A DNA stretch of 64,000 nucleotides from Methanobacteriota archaeon (lineage in GTDB: Archaea > Thermoplasmatota > Poseidoniia > Poseidoniales > Poseidoniaceae). Where the stretch lies: the NCBI GenBank assembly GCA_002718195.1, contig PBDU01000018.1, forward strand, positions 1-64,000, given 5' to 3'. Shown piece by piece: positions 33,063-41,343 of the stretch. The translations under genes and the position numbers were made by a program. Within the stretch, counting starts at the first letter, position 1, and each line of letters begins with the position of its first letter. The notes below the pieces were generated by a model. That model saw only the letters and a list, made by a program, of their open reading frames with translations, was not told the DNA's origin and did not search any database.

Positions 33063-35306
33063 GTTGATTTACCTACTTCCTTTGGTAAGTATGTGTGGTT
33101 AGCCCTATTGACATTGATTTTGTCAACGGTCTTGCCTGGTTTTGTCATTTCATCTTACATGCTAAAATCTGCAAATTCTTCAATAAAAATCGCATCTTCG
33201 CCGTTGTTTGGGCTTCTTTTCTTGTTTGTGTTAACGGGTGTTGTTCAGATTCTAGGATTTTTCTCACCAACATTTCTCGTTGTTTTGATATTAGTAATGA
33301 ATATGATTTGTGTACTGTTATTAACGAAATTAGAGCAAGATATTAGATCATTATTTGGAGAAGTTTACTCGAGTCATTTTTCTGAAAGACCAAACAGAAT
33401 TTATTCTTACCTCTTCTTAATGTTATCATTTCTTCTGTTGAGTCCTGTCTTTGTGCTCGATATCCCATATGGCGTTGATTGGATTGGATTTTCCAACGTT
33501 TTAGTTGCTCTGAACCAATCTGGTACAATGGGCTTCACGGAACCTAATTCAGGTGTCTGGATTTACCCTCCAGCCTTTATTTCAGCCGCAGGTGTGTTTT
33601 CAGTTATCCCTAACGTACATGAATTCCAAGCACTAATGATTCTAGGATTCTATTCTCTTTTTGCCATAGTGCTTGGGGTATTCGCAGTTGGGGAGAAATA
33701 CAATGCTGGGATTTTTTGTGGTTTGGTGATGTTCCTCGGAGTTGGATTGTTTGCAAAATCCTTTGATTCAGGATGGCCGACAATCGCAAGCCAAATACCT
33801 GTGTTAGTTGGTTTATTGATCCTGCAGGAATCAGATTTCACTATAGGAATTGGTAACAGAGTTACACTTTTGTTGACAATTTTAGGGGCATTAATTATTC
33901 ATCCTACAGGTGCAATTTCTTTGTTGATACTAATTTTCGTGGTCCTATTTTTTCAAACAAATAAGGTCAGGAAAAGAGAGCATAGAGTGGCATTCATTGT
34001 TATTATTTTTCTAATTATTTTTGTCTCAAGTCTGCTCGCCTCCAATTTAAGCAATCTTGAACAATTTTCTGAATATGGTTGGCAAGGGGGCACTGTTTTG
34101 ATAAAATACAATGCGCCCCTTTGTTTCATAGCATTTTATTTCATGGTCAAACATCGAGAAGATTCAGCCTTGAATATTTTGAGTAAGTGGTTAATTATCA
34201 CCTGGATTTTTTCCTTCCTACACTTACTTCCGATTTTAGAAGAATTGCCCGTATTCAAACTTCTTGGATATTTATGCTATTCAATGGGATTACACATGTT
34301 CCATATTCCATTTTCACTGATATCTGGAATTGGATTAATGCTGGGTTTGCAGTCGATTAAAGAAAAAGAAGGTTCGGAAAATGATTTCAATCATTTTAAC
34401 TCTAAACAAGCCATATCTCTTCTTTTAGTGTGTTGCTTATTGGTACCAATTGGGATGCTTGCACTCATTCAAACAGAGGAAAATAAGCACAATTTTGCAA
34501 CTACTTCCTCGACATTAGCACTGATAGATCAGGTCAATTCTATGGAGATTGATTCTGTGGTTTATACCGAAAATAGTCATTGGGGATATTTGCAAATAGA
34601 AGATTTAAATTTCCAAACAACATCATTACCTAGGTTAGGATTAATGGTTGAGAACAATTATGTTCAATCTGAGGCTACCCGAGCTATTTTGTCAAATGAT
34701 TTCCAAACTCTGGGAGAACTTGGAATTGAATATGCGATTACTTCCCCAATGGGTTCATTGCATTACTCTTTGATTGAATCAGGTAGTTGGAAAATTGTGT
34801 TAGATATAGATGGTTCTCGGCTATGGAAACTTGATGCAAATACTAGCAGTATTAACATTCAGGCTTTTGCTTTGGGTGAATTGGATTGTGGTGAGAAAGA
34901 TTGCACTAAGGTCAAGGATCTCTGGAGAGATTACAGGTATAATGACCAGTTGCTATTGGGTGATGATAGAGTGAAACTTTCCAAAGAAGCGACAATGAGC
35001 ATCCCTGTGAATATAGTTAACCAGAGCGTTGAAGCCTGTTTATTGTACGAGGTAAGAGGAAATGTTGATGAGTTTAGTTTGAAGTTTTCAAGTAATAACA
35101 TTTCCATAGATGCTAATTTCAACACCTCGCCTGGCTGGCATTTAGATTGCGCAAATAATATTTCATCTGGTTCAATTGAATTACAATTCGATGTTCAAAT
35201 ATCAAACGGTATTAGATTTGTCAATCCCTCGGGTTTCAGTGGTCGTGGAGATTACTTATTGGAAAAACCAGGAATTGTTTTGCATCATTTTGAGTTTCAC
35301 TTCTAA
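33018..35306 (+). CDS. Large multi-spanning membrane protein, possible GT-C type glycosyltransferase
   Basis: Up to 762 residues. About 12-13 membrane helices cover residues ~25-500 (WLALLTLILSTVLPGFVISS, LLFLFVLTGVVQILGFFSPT, AISLLLVCCLLVPIGMLALI). A ~260-residue external C-terminal region contains VYTENSHWGYLQIEDL, ELGIEYAITSP and ESGSWKIVLDIDGSRLWKLD, phrases seen in GT-C-like membrane glycosyltransferases of archaeal surface-glycan loci. An acidic pair between the early helices (PNSGVWIYPPAFIS follows VDWIGFS) is compatible but not diagnostic. The next gene is a GT2 glycosyltransferase. The start is uncertain: ATG 33018 overlaps the M23 gene, and a GTG at 33093 is a good alternative. The family is not certain. 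Confidence 0.6.
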   Translation: MHDVPIVIQHLNYAHVDLPTSFGKYVWLALLTLILSTVLPGFVISSYMLKSANSSIKIASSPLFGLLFLFVLTGVVQILGFFSPTFLVVLILVMNMICVLLLTKLEQDIRSLFGEVYSSHFSERPNRIYSYLFLMLSFLLLSPVFVLDIPYGVDWIGFSNVLVALNQSGTMGFTEPNSGVWIYPPAFISAAGVFSVIPNVHEFQALMILGFYSLFAIVLGVFAVGEKYNAGIFCGLVMFLGVGLFAKSFDSGWPTIASQIPVLVGLLILQESDFTIGIGNRVTLLLTILGALIIHPTGAISLLILIFVVLFFQTNKVRKREHRVAFIVIIFLIIFVSSLLASNLSNLEQFSEYGWQGGTVLIKYNAPLCFIAFYFMVKHREDSALNILSKWLIITWIFSFLHLLPILEELPVFKLLGYLCYSMGLHMFHIPFSLISGIGLMLGLQSIKEKEGSENDFNHFNSKQAISLLLVCCLLVPIGMLALIQTEENKHNFATTSSTLALIDQVNSMEIDSVVYTENSHWGYLQIEDLNFQTTSLPRLGLMVENNYVQSEATRAILSNDFQTLGELGIEYAITSPMGSLHYSLIESGSWKIVLDIDGSRLWKLDANTSSINIQAFALGELDCGEKDCTKVKDLWRDYRYNDQLLLGDDRVKLSKEATMSIPVNIVNQSVEACLLYEVRGNVDEFSLKFSSNNISIDANFNTSPGWHLDCANNISSGSIELQFDVQISNGIRFVNPSGFSGRGDYLLEKPGIVLHHFEFHF

Positions 35307-35334
35307 CATTAGTGAAAAATACTAATTGTAAGAA

Positions 35335-36102
35335 TTGACTCGGAGAGTTGTGAAATCACTGTTGATATTGCTACCTACTCTCAACGAAGAGGGTGGTCTA
35401 TCAAAGATTGCGACAAGAATTCCAATTGAGAATCTTAGAGAGCATGGTTGGAATCCATCAATTCTTGTCGTTGACGGTGATTCAAAGGATAAAACAAAAC
35501 AAATTGCGATTGAAAATAGGTTCAAATTAATTCAACAGGCAGGCAAAGGCAAAGGTGCTGCATTGAGGTCCGGGTTCAAATATGCTTTATCGCAAAAATT
35601 TGATGCATTGGTGATGCTCGATGCAGATGCAACTTACGATCCTGGGGACATCATCAAACTAGTTGCAAAATTAGGGAAATTTGATGTTGTAATAGGCGAC
35701 AGATTAAACGGTGAACTAAAGGATGAATCAATGGGTGTTGTCAATTTCTTCGGTAACCATGCACTATCTTGGATTGCTAGAACTTTGTTCTCCGAAGATA
35801 TTGGAGATTTATGTACGGGCTATTGGGCATTTACAAAAAAGGCTCTCAGTACATTGGAGTTGAATAGTATGAGTTTTGAAATCGAGGCAGAAATGTTTTG
35901 CTCGAGTACAAAAAACGGGCTTAGAATAGGCTCTGTTCCCATCTCTTACTCAAAAAGAGAAGGAGAAGCAAAACTAGGTTCTCTTACTGATGGTGGAAGG
36001 ATTTTGCGAAAATTGCTTGTAAGAAGGTTATTTCCAACACCTGCAGAGTCAAAAATTAACAATGACAAATTAGCACTTGGTTCAGATAACGAATCACAGT
36101 GA
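35335..36102 (+). CDS. GT2 family glycosyltransferase (dolichyl-phosphate sugar synthase-like)
   Basis: 255 residues with the GT-A fold: LLILLPTLNEEGGLSKI, VVDGDSKDKTKQIA, GKGKGAALRSGFKYAL and the D-x-D region VMLDADATYDPGDI. VIGDRLNGELKDESM and DLCTGYWAFTKKAL follow. This is the pattern of dolichol-phosphate mannose/glucose synthases, which load a lipid carrier with sugar at the cytoplasmic face. It has no C-terminal membrane helices. It follows the GT-C-like gene by 28 nt and probably feeds it. Start: TTG at 35335, or GTG at 35350 preceded by CGGAG; both leave the domain complete. Confidence 0.87.
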   Translation: MTRRVVKSLLILLPTLNEEGGLSKIATRIPIENLREHGWNPSILVVDGDSKDKTKQIAIENRFKLIQQAGKGKGAALRSGFKYALSQKFDALVMLDADATYDPGDIIKLVAKLGKFDVVIGDRLNGELKDESMGVVNFFGNHALSWIARTLFSEDIGDLCTGYWAFTKKALSTLELNSMSFEIEAEMFCSSTKNGLRIGSVPISYSKREGEAKLGSLTDGGRILRKLLVRRLFPTPAESKINNDKLALGSDNESQ

Positions 36103-36174
36103 AGAAACCTTTCTTCTTGAGAACTACATGACATTACACTAAAGAGTCATGCTATATTGGATACTGATGATAAC

Positions 36175-37257
36175 ATGGGTATTACAGCGATGATTCCTGA
36201 TATGTCGTTGGACCAACTAATCATCGACGCCCCCAAAAATTGGGCTGAGATATGGGACTCCAACGCAGCAAGGACTAGGGTTATGCTGATGTGCCCGAGA
36301 AAAGAGAGAAAGATCATGGAATTGCACGGTGATTTCATCGAACACGGGCAACCAGTTATGGGAATTTTTCACAGACCGAGGGTAGAAGAAGATTTGTTGA
36401 GAGAACAAGGCTTTGATCCACGTTCTGCTTCATTTCAATTCCTTGACATAAGCACCCCCGACCTTGGGCCATGGTTACAAGACCTAATCAAAAATGATGG
36501 TTGGGTTAGGTCAACAATCCAGATATCTCCATTGCCGTTCAATATTGGAAGCCCTGCTCAAAGGCAATTCGAAAAAGAGAATATTCTTTGCTTCAAACAC
36601 CCCAGTTTAGGAGATTTAGCAACTTACTATCTTCCTTTCCCTATCGGGTCAGTTCCGGGTAAATGCTTCATTTCACTACCAAGAAAGCAAGCTGCTGAAA
36701 TGGCAAGACAGCAAGCAGAAATACTTGGTGTTGGTAGACTCCCAACAAAACAAGAAGTCGAAGAAATAAGGAATCAAGAAGAGGAGCAAATTATTATTGT
36801 CAATGATGAACCAGAGATAAAGGTTGAAGCAACTAAAGTTGACCCAGTGCCCCTACCTAGTGATGCTAATTTAGAAAAATCAAACACATTGGCAGAGGAA
36901 ATCATCGATACGGTAAATCAGCGTGTTGAACAAGCAATGACTGATCTATCTTCTCACAGCGAAGAGTCTGAACAAAATATCGACCTCACTCCAAATGAAT
37001 CTGCGGTTCCATTACCCCTAAGCGAATCCCAAACTGAACAAATACCTGAAGTTGAGCAAGGAGGGATGCAAGATGAAGTATCCGGGGTAGAGGTCAGTGA
37101 TGTCGAAAGAGAATTCCGCGCTCTAATTGCCGAGTTGATTGAAGCAGGTGTTGAACCCGCGGGAATGATGGAAGATGCAAGATTTGAGATTTTGAATGAA
37201 CGAGCAATTGCGGAAGGTTTTGAGACCTGGCCTGTGTTTGTTGAGATGACGCAATAA
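36175..37257 (+). CDS. Acidic-linker protein of unknown function
   Basis: 360 residues, no signal or membrane segment. Residues 1-180 look folded (MSLDQLIIDAPKNWAEIWDS, FLDISTPDLGPWLQDLIKND, GDLATYYLPFPIGSVPGKCF). Residues ~185-310 are a low-complexity, Glu-rich linker. The last ~55 residues are helical (VEREFRALIAELIEAGVEPA, FETWPVFVEMTQ). I recognise no family. The ATG at 36175 is preferred to an upstream TTG. The next gene is a small zinc-ribbon protein 44 nt downstream on the same strand; the two may act together, but nothing shows how. Confidence 0.6.
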   Translation: MGITAMIPDMSLDQLIIDAPKNWAEIWDSNAARTRVMLMCPRKERKIMELHGDFIEHGQPVMGIFHRPRVEEDLLREQGFDPRSASFQFLDISTPDLGPWLQDLIKNDGWVRSTIQISPLPFNIGSPAQRQFEKENILCFKHPSLGDLATYYLPFPIGSVPGKCFISLPRKQAAEMARQQAEILGVGRLPTKQEVEEIRNQEEEQIIIVNDEPEIKVEATKVDPVPLPSDANLEKSNTLAEEIIDTVNQRVEQAMTDLSSHSEESEQNIDLTPNESAVPLPLSESQTEQIPEVEQGGMQDEVSGVEVSDVEREFRALIAELIEAGVEPAGMMEDARFEILNERAIAEGFETWPVFVEMTQ

Positions 37258-37301
37258 TAAACATTCAAATGATACCTAGATTAGCAAGGATTGGTGAGGA
37301 A

Positions 37302-37481
37302 ATGGGTTATTGCATAAACTGTGGTCAAGGACACGTAGATGGCACAAGATTTTGCAGGTTCTGTGGAAGCCAACAACCCGGAGAGCAATTGCTTGCTAGA
37401 CTTAGGCAAGAAGCTCTTTACATTCAACAGATGAGATTCGGCCAAAATCAGAATTTTGGTTACGGAAATCAGCGCTGGTGA
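37302..37481 (+). CDS. Small zinc-ribbon protein
   Basis: 59 residues. MGYCINCGQGHVDGTRFCRF plus CGS gives two C-x2-C knuckles (CINC...CRFC), a zinc ribbon of the double-zinc-ribbon/zf-ribbon type. The tail is Arg/Gln rich and ends FGQNQNFGYGNQRW. GGTGAGG 3 nt before the ATG at 37302 fixes the start. A role in nucleic acid or protein binding is possible but not shown. It precedes the methyltransferase by 4 nt. Confidence 0.7.
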   Translation: MGYCINCGQGHVDGTRFCRFCGSQQPGEQLLARLRQEALYIQQMRFGQNQNFGYGNQRW

Positions 37482-37485
37482 TTAA

Positions 37486-38097
37486 TTGAAAAAGAAACAC
37501 CTAGCAATTACTCTCTCGAAGTTAATTCCTCATCCGCATCTTAATGTTAATCTTGAACAATATGCAACCGAAGGTGATGTGGCGAGTAACTGGATTTTTG
37601 CTATTGCAGAAAAATTTGAGTTTGTCGATTCAAATATTCTTGACTTGGGTTCCGGTAATGGTATCTTGGGGATTGCTGCATATTATGCTGGAGCCTCGAG
37701 GATAACTCTGGTCGAAACAGATACTAATGCCCATGAGGTCGCTCAATCAAATGTTGATAATTTGGAATTCAATAATCGATTTACCCTGCTGAATTCTAAG
37801 ATTTCTGATATTGAAATCGATTGGAAAGGCATTGATCTAGTCATCTCTAATCCGCCTTGGGGATATCAGATGGAGAAGGCAGATAGAGAATTTATTGAAA
37901 TTGGTATGCGGAATAATGTCGCAGAAATTCACATCTTACATAGTTCAAAAGCAACGCACTTAGAGAAAATTGGGAAGGAATATGGGTATGATACTGAAGT
38001 TATTTTGCAAGGAAGCTTCAGACTTCCTGCAATTTATTCTCATCATACAAAGTCATCTGAATTTACTGAATTTTCAGCATGGAGATTTTTCAAATAA
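37486..38097 (+). CDS. METTL5-like class I RNA/DNA N6-adenine methyltransferase
   Basis: 203 residues. LEQYATEGDVASNWIF is the LEQY-x-T N-terminal motif of the METTL5/COG2263 group. ILDLGSGNGILGIAAYYAGA binds S-adenosylmethionine. VISNPPWGYQMEKADREF is the catalytic NPP[FWY] motif of N6-adenine methyltransferases (usually NPPF in this group, here NPPW). Eukaryotic METTL5 methylates an adenine of small-subunit rRNA; archaeal homologues are thought to do similarly. It starts with TTG at 37486 after GGTGATTA. It has no extra domain. Confidence 0.8.
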   Translation: MKKKHLAITLSKLIPHPHLNVNLEQYATEGDVASNWIFAIAEKFEFVDSNILDLGSGNGILGIAAYYAGASRITLVETDTNAHEVAQSNVDNLEFNNRFTLLNSKISDIEIDWKGIDLVISNPPWGYQMEKADREFIEIGMRNNVAEIHILHSSKATHLEKIGKEYGYDTEVILQGSFRLPAIYSHHTKSSEFTEFSAWRFFK

Positions 38098-38182
38098 CCC
38101 TTATTCATAGGGAGAGGGGTTCAAAAGTCGAGAGCATTTGGGAAGGAATGTCCAGGGGTTAACTCTGGCATTGTGTGATATT

Positions 38183-39547
38183 ATGACGACGAGCCTCGTC
38201 ACCCCTGGTGAAATTATTGGAAGCGCTACTGAACTTACACCTGGTTCAGGAACAACCGAACATAATGGAAATGTCATTTCCATATACACTGGAAATTTGA
38301 ATATAGATTCTGGTGTTGCTACAGTAACCCCACAATCAGTTATCATCGCTCCAAGTGTTGGAGAGTTGGTACTCGCAGAGGTCACAAAGGTACAGGAGAA
38401 AAGTGCCGAGGTTAAAATTCTTGAATTCTGCGATAAAAAAGGAGATGTAGCGGCAGAGTTCCTCTACGCTCAATTGAGGGTCACTGAAGTTGTCGATCGA
38501 TTCCTTCACAATCTTGGAGATGGTCTAAAATTAAGAGATGTGGTCAGAGCAGAAATCACAGAGATTGACCCAACGATCAGAATTTCCCTAAGAGGCAGAG
38601 ATGAGTGCGGTGTGATTAGTGCAGTTTGTTCTAACAGTGGTGAAAAATTAGTAATCGATGTTCAAGGGGATACGAATCTTGTTTGCCATACAAGTGGTAC
38701 TCGATACTTCAGGGCAATAGCATCTGATTATGGAAATTACGGCAATCATTTCGATGGAGAACTGAAATCTCTTACGTTATCTGGGAAAAGATGGGATAGG
38801 GCTACAGAGGCAGAATTTGCGAAAGGTCCTGCAGCAAGAGCCGCATATCCGATGGCTGACATCAGGAATGATGGTCGAGAAAAGAAGATGTTCAGATTTG
38901 AAGGCGAATCTGGAAAAGGTCAGAGAAGAAGAAATACACATGCTCCTGGTTCGAAATTATTCATTGGTGGATTGTCGTATGAGGTCGATACAGAGGAACT
39001 AAAAGGTTTGATGACTAAGTTGGGATCTGTTGAAGATTGTGTGGTAGTTAATGATGAAAATGGTAAATCAAGAGGATTTGGATTCGTTACTTTTTCCTCC
39101 AAAGAGGAGGCTCAAGCGGCTATCTCAAAGTATGATGGTTACAGGCTCAAGGGTCGAAGGATTTCAGTGAAGGACGCAGATAACAAAGGCGAAAAGAAGG
39201 AGAAAAAACCTGAGGTAAAAGGTCAGAAATTGTATGTCGGCAACCTTTCTTTCAAACTATCATCCGATGACCTCATCAAACACTTTTCAGAAATCTGCGG
39301 TGTTGAAGGAGGCTTCATTGTTTCAGACCCCAGAGGTAAATCCAAAGGTTTCGGATTCGTATTTGTTAATCAATCTGAAAATATTGATGATGTTATTTCG
39401 AAGGCTAACGGCTCAGAATTAGGAGGACGAAATCTCAAGGTGGCAAAGGCTACTGAGAATAAATCCAAGGGAGATTCAAAGAAGAGCCAACCAAAGAAAA
39501 GACTCAGCAGAGAAGAAATGGCTAAAAAAGAAGAAGGCTATGAATGA
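38183..39547 (+). CDS. csl4: Exosome subunit Csl4 fused to two RRM RNA-binding domains
   Basis: 454 residues. Residues 1-60 are the Csl4 N-terminal domain (VTPGEIIGSATELTPGSGTT), 65-140 the S1 domain (PSVGELVLAEVTKVQEKSAE, then RDVVRAEITEIDPTIRISLR), and 140-185 the ribbon region, where each usual C-x2-C reads C-x2-S (VCSNSG, VCHTSG). Residues ~255-335 are one RRM with RNP2 LFIGGL and RNP1 RGFGFVTF; ~345-425 are a second with LYVGNL and KGFGFVFV. A Lys-rich tail ends the protein. Csl4 caps the archaeal exosome and guides RNA; added RRMs would extend RNA binding. RRMs are uncommon in archaea and I know of no such fusion. The frame is continuous. The ATG at 38183 starts at the conserved domain. 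Its stop overlaps the next start (ATGA). Confidence 0.86.
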   Translation: MTTSLVTPGEIIGSATELTPGSGTTEHNGNVISIYTGNLNIDSGVATVTPQSVIIAPSVGELVLAEVTKVQEKSAEVKILEFCDKKGDVAAEFLYAQLRVTEVVDRFLHNLGDGLKLRDVVRAEITEIDPTIRISLRGRDECGVISAVCSNSGEKLVIDVQGDTNLVCHTSGTRYFRAIASDYGNYGNHFDGELKSLTLSGKRWDRATEAEFAKGPAARAAYPMADIRNDGREKKMFRFEGESGKGQRRRNTHAPGSKLFIGGLSYEVDTEELKGLMTKLGSVEDCVVVNDENGKSRGFGFVTFSSKEEAQAAISKYDGYRLKGRRISVKDADNKGEKKEKKPEVKGQKLYVGNLSFKLSSDDLIKHFSEICGVEGGFIVSDPRGKSKGFGFVFVNQSENIDDVISKANGSELGGRNLKVAKATENKSKGDSKKSQPKKRLSREEMAKKEEGYE

Positions 39548-41343
39548 AATTAGTTTCAAGGTGTCAGTACATGGTTGAGAAAACCGAACTGAAGTGGCTT
39601 GTCTTAGATGGCTATGAAGATGAACCAGCTGCCTTCGGAGTACCACCTTACATCGGTTTTCATGTAAGATATGTTTGTGGAGTCTTTGAGAAATTGAAAA
39701 TTGACTATGACTTCATAACCGTAGATGAATACAGGATGAAGTTGTTATCCGGCGAAGATGCTGATGAATATCTAAGTAAATACTCCGGGTTTGTTTGTAT
39801 TGCAGGGGCTGTCGTTCCTGGAAAGTATCTCCGTGGAACTCCTATTTCGCTAAAAGAATTACAAAATGTCGTGAAGAACCTACCAAATCAAATACCAACT
39901 TTACTGGGAGGATGGGCTGTAAGGGCTTGGAGGCAGCAAGGTTGGAATCCCCTGAGAAAAAACATGTTCATTGCTCTACAAGATACGGATGCATCACTAT
40001 TTCATTATCTTCAGTGCGAAGAATGGAAGCATAAACGCAGAACTAGTGAGCAATGGGATGATTATGCACTCCTAGGAGCAAAATCCAAAGCAGTAAAACA
40101 GCATCCAGATTCATTAACCTTCAATGCTAATTCACCGCTTACTTACGAGGTCGAGGTATACCAAGGCTGTGTTAGATACAAGCAAGGATGTAAATTTTGT
40201 ATTGAGCCCAAGAAAGGAGTTCCAATCTTTAGATCTCCTGAGAGAATCATTCAGGAAGTCCAATTAGCATTAGACTCAGGTGTTCAAAATGTACGGCTAG
40301 GGGGAATGACCGACACTTACACTTACATGGCTGAGGGAGTAACTGAACTAGAGTATCCAATTCCTAATCCCGAACCAATAGCAAAGTTGTTACACGGTTT
40401 GAGGGAGGATGAGAGGTTGAAAATACTTCATACCGACAACGGCAATCCAAGCATAATTGCCGAAAATTTAGAACCTAGTGAAGAGATAACTAAAACTCTA
40501 GTAGAAACATTATCAGACGGAGCGGTCTTATCCTTCGGTTTGGAATCAGCAGACCCGGAAGTTCACAAGATTAATTGGCTAAACTGTTCATCAAATCAAC
40601 TGAAAACCGCTGTGAATTTAATCAACAAGTACGGTAGGGGTAGAGGTGAAAGAGGTCTGCCAAAACTTCTGCCCGGACTTAACTTCATAGCAGGTCTGAA
40701 TGGTGAAACCATCCAATCATACGATATGAATCTCAAACTACTTCGTGACTTACGCTCCAACGGTTCATGGCTTAGAAGAATCAATGTCAGACAGGTCGAA
40801 GGAGAAGGATTCCAAGAAATTCCTGAGGGCAAATTCAAGGATTTTAAAGTTGCAGTTAGGGATGAAATAGATGCACCATTGCTGGAAGAATTATTTCCCG
40901 TAGGTCAAATCTTGCGAGATGTTCACTGGGAGTCCCATGATAACAGGACTAGATTGCCTTCCAATCTTGCTCAATCGCATCAAGAAGAAGCGATTAGAGG
41001 GAAATCTGGAGTGACTTTTGGAAGGCAGATTGGGGCTTATCCTATACTAATTGGTGCTAACTACAAAATTCCTTTAGAAACAAGAAGTGACGTAGTGGTT
41101 ACCTCTCACGGGAAAAGATCGATTACTGCTATCGAGATAGGAATGTCGTTGGATGAAGTATCGCAATCTCAACTTTCTGCTCTGCCGGGAATAGGAGAAA
41201 AAACAGCATGGAATATAATCTCGAAGAGAGCAAAATCCAAGAGGAAAAATCCTAGTCAAAAAGCATTTGAATCGGTACCCGATGCTTTCGAATCGATTAA
41301 TTCCCCAATACCAGAATTAGCAGAACTTGTGTTCGTTGCGTGA
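39544..41343 (+). CDS. Radical SAM enzyme with C-terminal helix-hairpin-helix (COG1031 type)
   Basis: 599 residues. An N-terminal B12-binding-like Rossmann region (~20-110; YSGFVCIAGAVVPG) is followed by the radical SAM core with YQGCVRYKQGCKFC near residue 210, a C-x6-C-x2-C variant of the usual C-x3-C-x2-C, then VRLGGMTDTYTY and FGLESADPEVHKINW. The C-terminus has an HhH motif SALPGIGEKTAWNIISKRA near residue 545. This is the archaeal COG1031 architecture of unknown function. Translation is coupled to csl4 by ATGA overlap. It abuts the convergent tgtA gene with no spacer. A Cys spacing wider than classical is known for some subfamilies. Confidence 0.85.
   Translation: MKLVSRCQYMVEKTELKWLVLDGYEDEPAAFGVPPYIGFHVRYVCGVFEKLKIDYDFITVDEYRMKLLSGEDADEYLSKYSGFVCIAGAVVPGKYLRGTPISLKELQNVVKNLPNQIPTLLGGWAVRAWRQQGWNPLRKNMFIALQDTDASLFHYLQCEEWKHKRRTSEQWDDYALLGAKSKAVKQHPDSLTFNANSPLTYEVEVYQGCVRYKQGCKFCIEPKKGVPIFRSPERIIQEVQLALDSGVQNVRLGGMTDTYTYMAEGVTELEYPIPNPEPIAKLLHGLREDERLKILHTDNGNPSIIAENLEPSEEITKTLVETLSDGAVLSFGLESADPEVHKINWLNCSSNQLKTAVNLINKYGRGRGERGLPKLLPGLNFIAGLNGETIQSYDMNLKLLRDLRSNGSWLRRINVRQVEGEGFQEIPEGKFKDFKVAVRDEIDAPLLEELFPVGQILRDVHWESHDNRTRLPSNLAQSHQEEAIRGKSGVTFGRQIGAYPILIGANYKIPLETRSDVVVTSHGKRSITAIEIGMSLDEVSQSQLSALPGIGEKTAWNIISKRAKSKRKNPSQKAFESVPDAFESINSPIPELAELVFVA

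Noticed and set aside
36780..37080. Glu-rich stretch read as a separate gene or a repeat array
   Set aside because: It is a low-complexity linker inside one continuous reading frame.
37858..37875. NPPW in the METTL5-like protein as a broken active site
   Set aside because: Aromatic variation (F, Y or W) at this position is tolerated in N6-adenine methyltransferases.
38098..38135. CCCTTATTCATAGGG-like near palindrome before csl4 as a terminator
   Set aside because: The pairing is only 4 bp once aligned and there is no T-run.
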